From JAHDCJ01 sp039028895 (GTDB taxonomy: Bacteria > Bacteroidota > Bacteroidia > Chitinophagales > Saprospiraceae), in assembly GCA_039028895.1 (NCBI GenBank), contig JBCCHF010000008.1:62001-126000 (forward strand): DNA of 64,000 bases, given 5' to 3'. Below, piece after piece: positions 42,498 to 50,048 of this stretch. Below the pieces are notes generated by a model. It was not told the origin of the DNA. It saw only the letters and a program-made list of their open reading frames with translations, and did no database searches. Position 1 is the first letter of the stretch. Every line of letters begins with the position of its first letter. The position numbers and the translations under genes are program-made.

Positions 42498-44022
42498 ATT
42501 TACCGTCTACATGAAAGTTTTACATCCAGTTTTCAACCTTCAGTATTTCGCATTTCCTTTTTGCCTGGTGATGCTCTTTCTATCAGTATGCCTGGTTCCA
42601 GAATCGGCTTGTGCCCAAGACACCTTGAAACTCAGCTTACAAGACATCGTTTCACTTTCAAAAGAAAACACACCCGATGTAGCACTGGCACGAACAAGGC
42701 TCAGTAATAACTTTTGGCGGTATCAGTCTTTCAAAGCAGATTTTAAGCCACAGCTGACGATCTCAGGTAATGTTCCGGTTTTGAACAGGTCGATATCAGC
42801 AATCACCCTGCCTGATGGCACTGACGCGTTTATTCGACGAAGCCTTACTTCGTCTTCTCTTCAACTTAGTCTAAGCCAGAATATCCCTTTTACCGGGGGA
42901 CGGGTATTTGCCAATACATCCCTGAGTTGGATCAATCTTTTGTCAGACTCAGGAAATTCAAATTCATTCCTGGCTACCCCGTTTTCAGTAGGTATCCAAC
43001 AGCCAATTGCGAACCATAATGCCTTCAGGTGGGACCGACAATTGCAACCACTGATTTTCGAAGAGGCCCAAAAGGAATTTGCTGAAGAGCTAGAAGAAAA
43101 AGGGCTTGAAGGCACCAACTTGTTTTTCGATATTTTCGTTGCTCAAATCAGTCTCGAAGCGGCCCAGATCGACAAAAACAATGCTGATTCACTATTCCTG
43201 ATTTCGCAAGGCCGATATAACGTAGGCAAGATCGCAGAAAACGAACTCCTGCAAATGGAACTCAGTGCCAATCAGTCTGAAGTCAATGTGTCGCAGGCGA
43301 TACTTGACCTTCAAAATAGCACCGAAACACTTAGGATATTCCTGGGGATAAAAGAGAAAGTGTCCTTCGATCTAATTTCACCGGAAGAAATTCCTGAATA
43401 TGAGATCGATGTCGAAAAAGCAGTCGATAATGCACGTAAAAACCGAAAAGCCATCCTCGAATTTGAACGACGTTTACTCGAAGCAGACCGCGATGTCGCC
43501 AAAGCCAAAGCAGAAAATGGCTTCAATGGTACTTTGTTTGCCACTTTCGGTATCAGCGGAACTGGTAACAATCTTGCGGATGCTTATTCCCAAAATCTCG
43601 ACCAGGAACAATTGACTTTTGGCATCCAGGTGCCGATCGCAGATTGGGGTAAAAGTAAGGCAGAAAGGAAAATAGCAGAATCCAACAAAGAATTGGTTGA
43701 GTTGACGGTAGAACAGGAAAGGATCAATTTTGAACAAGACATTATCCTGAAAGTCCAGCAATTTGACCTTGTCAAAAATCGACTTAAACTGGGCAAAAAG
43801 AGTTACGACATCGCCCTGAAAAGATATGACATCACTCGCAAGCGGTACCTTATCGGAAAAATTGGGGTAACCGAATTAAACATTGCGCTTGAAGAACAAA
43901 CCAATGCCCGCCAGGCTTATATGCAATCTTTACGTGCTTTTTGGTATGCCCACTACGAATTGAGAAGGTTAACCTTGTACGATTTCCAGGAGGACAAACC
44001 ATTAGAACTTCCCAAAGAGTAA
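42490..44022 (+). CDS. TolC-family outer-membrane efflux protein
   Basis: This 510-residue protein is the outer-membrane channel of the export system. A signal peptide of up to about 43 residues ends SACAQ; a start at the later Met (codon 8) would give a more usual signal length. The two TolC-type helical repeats have LSLQDIVSLSKENTPDV near residue 47 and long amphipathic helices such as ISQGRYNVGKIAENELLQ near 240. In the second half, ALKRYDITRKRYLIGKIGVTELNIA near 440 is typical. It overlaps the permease gene by 8 bases and closes the operon. Confidence 0.88.
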   Translation: MNKFTVYMKVLHPVFNLQYFAFPFCLVMLFLSVCLVPESACAQDTLKLSLQDIVSLSKENTPDVALARTRLSNNFWRYQSFKADFKPQLTISGNVPVLNRSISAITLPDGTDAFIRRSLTSSSLQLSLSQNIPFTGGRVFANTSLSWINLLSDSGNSNSFLATPFSVGIQQPIANHNAFRWDRQLQPLIFEEAQKEFAEELEEKGLEGTNLFFDIFVAQISLEAAQIDKNNADSLFLISQGRYNVGKIAENELLQMELSANQSEVNVSQAILDLQNSTETLRIFLGIKEKVSFDLISPEEIPEYEIDVEKAVDNARKNRKAILEFERRLLEADRDVAKAKAENGFNGTLFATFGISGTGNNLADAYSQNLDQEQLTFGIQVPIADWGKSKAERKIAESNKELVELTVEQERINFEQDIILKVQQFDLVKNRLKLGKKSYDIALKRYDITRKRYLIGKIGVTELNIALEEQTNARQAYMQSLRAFWYAHYELRRLTLYDFQEDKPLELPKE

Positions 44023-44171
44023 AAACCAGCTGAGTGTCAATCTGGCATATAGGGAAGATTTTTAACTATTTTAGCACAATATTTGTTAGATGAAGAGTGC
44101 ACGTAAGTGCAACATACTTCGTTTAAAAATTTCACAGGTCAATTCAACCGGCCATCAAAAAACTATTTAAC

Positions 44172-44870
44172 ATGAAATATTGGATGTCTTTGGCGGCACT
44201 TTGCCTGCTAATGATTTTTTCGATCAATACGATCTCTTATGCTCAGCCTGATGTCACTATTGAAGATGTTGACGAAGCGATGGGCACTGATGATTACGAG
44301 AAAAAAGGGTTCCGTACTGACAGATTATTCACCGGAGGTACCGTCGGACTCGGATTTGGAAGCGTTTCTGCAAATGTGGAGGTTTCCCCTCAACTCGGCT
44401 ACAGGATAACCGACCATTTTCACTTTGGCCTTAACATGTCTTACATCTTTCAGTCTGTAAAAATCAATGGCGGTGGCTCCATCAACAATAGCGCCTTTGG
44501 CGGTGGTCCTTTCCTGCGATATCTCCTTTTCAACTTTGAGGGGCTCAGCAATAACTATGGTAAGGAATCAGGCCTGCCAATGTCTGGAATCTATGCTGCT
44601 GCAGAATTTCAAAGAGTAAAAGGTCGTACCAATCAAGAGTTTAATCCGGGAGAAAGGGTTTTACTGGAAGGCGAAAATGCCTTAATGTTTGGGCTCGGGT
44701 ATACTTCAAATTACTACAGAGGTTTCGGCTATTATTTCGAGATCATGTATAATGTGATTTGGGAAGAAACCTTCCTGAACGAAAGAAATCCAAATCTCGG
44801 TACGTTGACCCAATCGTCTTTCTGGCCATGGGCATGGATGCCGCGCGCTGGTATTTTCTATGGCTTCTAA
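44172..44870 (+). CDS. Outer-membrane beta-barrel protein
   Basis: This 232-residue protein has a signal peptide (residues 1-24, ending SYAQ). Alternating aromatic and polar residues in strands, such as GTVGLGFGSVSANVEVSPQ and FHFGLNMSYIFQSVK, suggest an eight- to ten-stranded barrel. The C-terminus ends in aromatic GIFYGF as expected for outer-membrane proteins. No enzyme or substrate is recognised. Its stop shares CTAA with the stop of the convergent gene. It is 149 bases downstream of the TolC-like gene and might be co-transcribed. Confidence 0.78.
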   Translation: MKYWMSLAALCLLMIFSINTISYAQPDVTIEDVDEAMGTDDYEKKGFRTDRLFTGGTVGLGFGSVSANVEVSPQLGYRITDHFHFGLNMSYIFQSVKINGGGSINNSAFGGGPFLRYLLFNFEGLSNNYGKESGLPMSGIYAAAEFQRVKGRTNQEFNPGERVLLEGENALMFGLGYTSNYYRGFGYYFEIMYNVIWEETFLNERNPNLGTLTQSSFWPWAWMPRAGIFYGF

Positions 44871-46294
44871 GTTAATTGGCCGATAAGCCATTTTGTAATC
44901 AAAAATTCTTTAAATAACGGAATGCGTTTGTCGTGTTCCGTTATTTTTTTGTGAATGTCTGATTTCAGCATTAGTTGCTCATTTTTATCGGTTAGGTAAA
45001 ATTTATACCTGGTAAAAGCGGCAAACAACTGGCCAAGAACAGGATATTCCCTTTCTATTGGAGGTCTGTACTTTATCTTCTGATTGATATTGTTGACCTC
45101 CCTTTCAAATCGGTCTACATCATCCATGAGGTAAAAACAAATGGCATACAAAAACCTGAAGTTGTAGTACTCAGACTCTGGTCGTTTATTAATGCCCTGG
45201 TGGATTAACTTGTAGGCAGCATCCGGTTCATTGAGGAAGATATGGCTCATCGCCAGTAAATATTCGAATCTGTAAATGAGCGTTTTATTATTGCGGATAT
45301 CTGTCCACCTTTTACGCACCAATGTGACGATTTCTTCATACCGCTTCAACTTCATCAGATTACTCATCATATTGAAGAATATCTTGGGGTCAAATGGTAA
45401 TCTAAGTGTGACAGCTACTTCTGTAGTTTTTTCGTAAGCTTCCTGTGCCTTCTCGAAATCAGCTGCAAGGAAATGCTCAAGTCCAACCGTCGCCCAAAGC
45501 AGGTAAATGTCATTTTTATATTCCTTACGGAAAATACAGACACCAGGATACAGGTCTATAAGTCTGTGAATAATCGCCAGTTTCTTCTCACCACTGGCTT
45601 GATAACTTTTAATGCGCAACCTAAGATATTCTAATAATGCATCCTCACCGGAGGGTTTGAAAAACAACCCATAGTTGACTTCGGGCATTTGATGCTCCGG
45701 GATATAAGCTTGAAGGCTACGGTTGGCAAAGGCATTTTCCAATTCTGCTTTCCGTATTTTTTCCTGGGCATGTCTGCTTTCGTAGCGGATCGCATCATTT
45801 GTCAATTTTGCAATCTCTTTGAGTAACGCTACACTTAATTCCTTATGGTTACGCAGGTACCTGGCCTTTTCGTATAGCAAATCAGCCATTTGGTCCCATG
45901 CTTTTTGATCTTTTTGCGTTCTGAATTGCTTCCGCCATTCTTTTTCATACAAATTCAGTGCACCATATTTCTCATACCTACGCAACAGGTGCAAACTGCC
46001 AAAAGAAGGGTTCTCACGCAACTTGGCAGATATGCTATCCTTTATGACAAACGCCTCGAGTTGCTGGGTCAATAATCTTAGTTCGTTCCTGATGAGATAA
46101 TCCTTTTCTACAGCATATGGCTCATTATACACCAATTGGAATAAATCAGCTTTCTCTGGATTGATATTATGTCTTCTCTTTACAATGCCGTCAAACAATT
46201 TCAACAACGATTGACGGGAATGAGCCTTCAAGGCAAACCTGATTTCACCCAGTTCTGCCTTGGACAGACAATTTATTAGATCAATTATTTTCAT
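44867..46294 (-). CDS. Unrecognised helical-repeat protein, paralogue of the protein at 33065
   Basis: From ATG at 46294 this 475-residue protein has no recognised family name. It is helical and rich in Leu, Arg, Tyr and Phe, with tetratricopeptide-like pairs such as GLEHFLAADFEKAQEAYEKT and AYKLIHQGINKRPESEYYN. The N-terminus LINCLSKAELGEIRFAL matches the start of the protein at 33065 in pattern. No signal peptide or transmembrane helix is seen. A GTG at 46297 is one codon earlier and adds nothing. Paralogues of this kind may be lineage-specific regulators or scaffold proteins, which is a guess. Confidence 0.75.
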   Translation of the reverse strand: MKIIDLINCLSKAELGEIRFALKAHSRQSLLKLFDGIVKRRHNINPEKADLFQLVYNEPYAVEKDYLIRNELRLLTQQLEAFVIKDSISAKLRENPSFGSLHLLRRYEKYGALNLYEKEWRKQFRTQKDQKAWDQMADLLYEKARYLRNHKELSVALLKEIAKLTNDAIRYESRHAQEKIRKAELENAFANRSLQAYIPEHQMPEVNYGLFFKPSGEDALLEYLRLRIKSYQASGEKKLAIIHRLIDLYPGVCIFRKEYKNDIYLLWATVGLEHFLAADFEKAQEAYEKTTEVAVTLRLPFDPKIFFNMMSNLMKLKRYEEIVTLVRKRWTDIRNNKTLIYRFEYLLAMSHIFLNEPDAAYKLIHQGINKRPESEYYNFRFLYAICFYLMDDVDRFEREVNNINQKIKYRPPIEREYPVLGQLFAAFTRYKFYLTDKNEQLMLKSDIHKKITEHDKRIPLFKEFLITKWLIGQLT

Positions 46295-46505
46295 CACAAA
46301 TTTGAGTATCTAAAAAAAATAGATCTTCTAAAAATAGAATATTTTAATTTATAAGCTTAATTATCAACCTTTTAATTGAATAATGTCAATTAAATTACAA
46401 AAATTTAAAACTATAAGATTGCATCACAAACTGATTATTTCATTTTGACTTTAAATCTAGAACAGCTGAATATTGAGGCATTATTTAACCCTCTAAACAA
46501 ATATC

Positions 46506-49500
46506 ATGAAAAAGCTGACCTGGACGCTGGCTTTGAGCCTGTTTTGTTTTTTCTCTTACGCCCAATTCGACGAATGGTTTGGTGTCATGCATGGTGCCGA
46601 ATTTTATTACACACCTGAATTTGGCGCTTGCACTTTTGACAATCCCTTTGAAGATTATGCCTATTCCGATTTGCTCGATGACATTTGCGTAAGCGTTTCA
46701 AGTAACGGACTGCCAGATTCACGTATGGAGTCACTCTACATCACTCCAGAAGGCGAAGTGATGATCGGAACGCATTCCGGCTTTGCCATTTACAACCCTA
46801 ACCAATCCTGGAGAACCTACAACATTAAGACTTCCATGTTGGATAAAACGGGCCCTGTGGAAGCTATTTTCAAGGATTCTTTCGGAGAAATTTGGGTTAG
46901 CCTTGAAGTTGGTGGAATTTACCGCTTACTCGCTGATGATCCCCAATGGTCTGAATGGCGGTTCTACCCTGCTCAAGGTGGCACACCATTTTTCGGGACC
47001 GCATTTACTTTCCGTGAAGATTTCCTCGGTGATATTTGGGCCTGCGGTAGTTTCGGAATTGGTCATTACGATCGCGACTTGGATACCTGGACATTCCGCA
47101 ACAGCACAAATTCAGGTTTAACCGCAGGCAATTATAGAGATTTCGTCTTTGATGACAACTTCAATATTTGGGCAGCGCACGAGTGGGACGGCCTAGTCTT
47201 TTTTAATCCGGGAACCGTACAGGTTACCAAATACAATTCCGGGAACAGCGACCTGCCTTCCAATTTTCTGACTTCCCTTTATTTCGAAGAAGACGAATTC
47301 CTGACCAATAGTAAAGTGTGGTATGGATCTGCTGATGTAGGCATCGGATATTTCGAACCCATGTCTAATACGTGGATGAATTGGGCAGCATCGGATTTTC
47401 CTGAATTTTTCAGTGGACAGGTGCAAGATATTGCAAGAGAACCCAATGAAGGGGCTTTCTGGATTTCAACAATGGCAGGTATTACAAAATTTGACAACAA
47501 CACTTTTGAAACTTTCAATCCTTCTAATAATGGTTTTCATGCGCTGCAAAGCGGAGACATCGGCATTGACACCATTTCAGGTCAGGTTTGGGCATTGAGC
47601 GTCGAAGATGGCCCGGGCATTTACTACCCCTGGGGATCCTGGGGGAGACTCGATCGATTTAATAATGGAGCACTGAATACTAACGCCTTCCGAAAAGTAG
47701 CTATCAGCCCTTCCGGCGAAGCCTGGGTGGTCGGCAGAGATAACCCTGGTGTCATTGGCCTTTACAGATCAAACAGGATGCGTAATGCCTCTTTTGGCCA
47801 ACAAGGACTCAGCTTTATCACCAATGACATTACGTTTAAAGAAGACAAGGCCTACGTCGCGACAGACAATGGTTTTTGGTCGTTCGATTGGCGCTTATTG
47901 AGCGAATGGACGCACCACACTAATAATGACGAACTAGACGAGGTAGTAGCCATTGAGACTGACCCCGCAGGCAATATCTGGCTTTGCACAAAAAATGGAC
48001 TTTTCAAATATGATGGTAATACATACACCAACTATACTGAATTCAACAGTGATCTGCCCGATGACTGGGTAACCCACATTACATTTGAACCAGACGGTTC
48101 AGCGTGGATCGGCACCAATTCTGGAGGCGTCGCCCGCAAAGATGCGGATGACAATTGGTCCGAATTCATCAATACCTCTACAAGTATCATCCAGTCCAAT
48201 CAAATTTGGGAAGTCTTCTGGGACCCCGCTGAGGAAACGCTATGGGCAGCAACAGAAAACGGCCTTTTTTCATATGATGTGCCAGATCAATCATCTATTA
48301 ACTGGCCAGATATGTCCACCAGTCCTCTCGGCTCCAGATATCGAACGGTTGTCGTAGACTCTGATGGTACAGTCTACGCGGGTTCACTTGTAGGATTTGG
48401 CATTCTAGATCAAACTTTTGCTAGCTGGGATGTCTACGACGACACCAACAGCGCTCTTGGAGATAAACCGGTTAACGATATCGCCATAGACAGGGAAGGC
48501 AATAAGTGGATGATCGGATTCAGTAGCACCAAGGGTGGCCTTTTCCGCTTTAATGACGGCGGTCCCGGCTACTTCCCTGAGCAGGTCAAACTAGTAAGAG
48601 GCCAGGTCTTCTATGACGACAATCAGAATGGCAATTTTGATCCTTCCGAAAGACCAGCCAGCAATGCCATGGTTAAACTCGTAAGGTATGGTACTAGTGA
48701 TGTCCGGTACAAGACCACAGATGAAAATGGATTTTACCAGTTTACACCAACAATTGAGTGGGCGTATGAGATGTCTGTCATAGAAACCCCGGACTATTTC
48801 GCTACAACGACCAACCCTTTCGATTATATAATGAATTTTGACCCGGGCTCTCCCAATCCTGATACCTTGCAACCAATCGGTATTCACAATCTCATTGAGG
48901 GTACTTCGAAATATCAGATAGATTTCGTGCCTTTAAAATATAGGTGTAATGAAGAAATCGGGGCAACCTTCACAATAAAGAACGTAGGCGATCAGCCCGG
49001 CCCTGATCCGGAGTTTGCCCTATACTATGACCAGGATCTTACCAATTTCCAGGCTTCGGTTTTCGCCTCACAGCCGAATACCGTAGGAAATGGTGTATTC
49101 TGGAATCCGGAAAATCCATTGCGCCCGCTTGAAACATGGATTACCTATAACATTTTCGATGCACCATCTGAAAATAATACTGGAGACATTCTTTGTTTCG
49201 AGATGCAGGCGATAGACAGCTTTGCCCTTCTCAACCCTATCCTTGACTTTGAAGTTAGTTGCGATACGATTAAATGTGGGTTTGATCCAAATGATAAATT
49301 GGTCGATCCGCCCGGAATCGGCGACAATAATGCTACACACCCTGATTCTACGCTGACCTATACTGTTCGTTTCCAAAATACCGGCAATGATTATGCATAC
49401 AATGTTTCGATAGTGGATACTCTCGATCCAAACCTGGATATTGAGTCTTTTTCTCTATTGTCTGCTTCACATCCAGTACTTATTGACATCCGGCCGGGCA

Positions 49501-49979
49501 ATGTGCTCAACTTTTCGTTTCCCGGGATTATGTTACCTGATAGTGCAACCAATTTTATTGGTAGCCAGGGATATGTCAGGTATTCAGTGAATGCTTTTGA
49601 AGACGTTCCGGAGAATACCATGGTCACCAATACAGCTTATATCTTCTTTGACCAAAACAGTCCTATTCAGACCAACACGGTTTTTAATACGCTTACCGCA
49701 ATGCTCACAAGCGTTCATGAGCCACATGATGAACAAACAGGTCAATTTACCCTCTTTCCCAACCCGGCACATGATGAAGTAAATATTGAGTTCGAAAACT
49801 TCCCTGACCGGCAAGTTCACATAAATGTATACACCATCCTGGGAGAGAAGGTTCGTTCACACTCTGCTTCAACTGCGTCCAGGTTTGTATTAGAGTCTGA
49901 TGGCCTTCTTCCCGGTGTATACACCATTGAAATCACTGGTCCTAACTCCAGAAACTCCAAAAAGCTGATTATCCATTAA
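46506..49979 (+). CDS. Secreted beta-propeller protein with SdrD-B and DUF7619-like domains and T9SS sorting domain
   Basis: This 1157-residue protein has a signal peptide (1-20, ending FSYAQ). Residues about 55-690 consist of repeated blades like those of two-component-regulator propellers, with phrases such as GEVMIGTHSGFAIYN, GNIWLCTKNGLFKYDG and GSAWIGTNSGGVARKD. RGQVFYDDNQNGNFDPSE (about residue 698) begins an SdrD-B-like domain. CGFDPNDKLVDPPG (about 922) to FFDQNSPIQTNT is the same domain type as in the protein at 12590. A T9SS sorting domain (FPNPAHD to the end) closes it. No kinase or DNA-binding part is attached, so it is not a hybrid sensor. It is probably a surface or secreted binding protein. 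Confidence 0.87.
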   Translation: MKKLTWTLALSLFCFFSYAQFDEWFGVMHGAEFYYTPEFGACTFDNPFEDYAYSDLLDDICVSVSSNGLPDSRMESLYITPEGEVMIGTHSGFAIYNPNQSWRTYNIKTSMLDKTGPVEAIFKDSFGEIWVSLEVGGIYRLLADDPQWSEWRFYPAQGGTPFFGTAFTFREDFLGDIWACGSFGIGHYDRDLDTWTFRNSTNSGLTAGNYRDFVFDDNFNIWAAHEWDGLVFFNPGTVQVTKYNSGNSDLPSNFLTSLYFEEDEFLTNSKVWYGSADVGIGYFEPMSNTWMNWAASDFPEFFSGQVQDIAREPNEGAFWISTMAGITKFDNNTFETFNPSNNGFHALQSGDIGIDTISGQVWALSVEDGPGIYYPWGSWGRLDRFNNGALNTNAFRKVAISPSGEAWVVGRDNPGVIGLYRSNRMRNASFGQQGLSFITNDITFKEDKAYVATDNGFWSFDWRLLSEWTHHTNNDELDEVVAIETDPAGNIWLCTKNGLFKYDGNTYTNYTEFNSDLPDDWVTHITFEPDGSAWIGTNSGGVARKDADDNWSEFINTSTSIIQSNQIWEVFWDPAEETLWAATENGLFSYDVPDQSSINWPDMSTSPLGSRYRTVVVDSDGTVYAGSLVGFGILDQTFASWDVYDDTNSALGDKPVNDIAIDREGNKWMIGFSSTKGGLFRFNDGGPGYFPEQVKLVRGQVFYDDNQNGNFDPSERPASNAMVKLVRYGTSDVRYKTTDENGFYQFTPTIEWAYEMSVIETPDYFATTTNPFDYIMNFDPGSPNPDTLQPIGIHNLIEGTSKYQIDFVPLKYRCNEEIGATFTIKNVGDQPGPDPEFALYYDQDLTNFQASVFASQPNTVGNGVFWNPENPLRPLETWITYNIFDAPSENNTGDILCFEMQAIDSFALLNPILDFEVSCDTIKCGFDPNDKLVDPPGIGDNNATHPDSTLTYTVRFQNTGNDYAYNVSIVDTLDPNLDIESFSLLSASHPVLIDIRPGNVLNFSFPGIMLPDSATNFIGSQGYVRYSVNAFEDVPENTMVTNTAYIFFDQNSPIQTNTVFNTLTAMLTSVHEPHDEQTGQFTLFPNPAHDEVNIEFENFPDRQVHINVYTILGEKVRSHSASTASRFVLESDGLLPGVYTIEITGPNSRNSKKLIIH

Positions 49980-50048
49980 CGCTTTACATGTCCTAAAATG
50001 TATCAAAAATGAATACGATCAAATAACAAATTTTAAATACATAACCCC

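Noticed and set aside
46506..49979. Call as a hybrid two-component sensor because of its propeller
   Set aside because: There is no kinase, receiver or DNA-binding domain, and a T9SS sorting domain is present.
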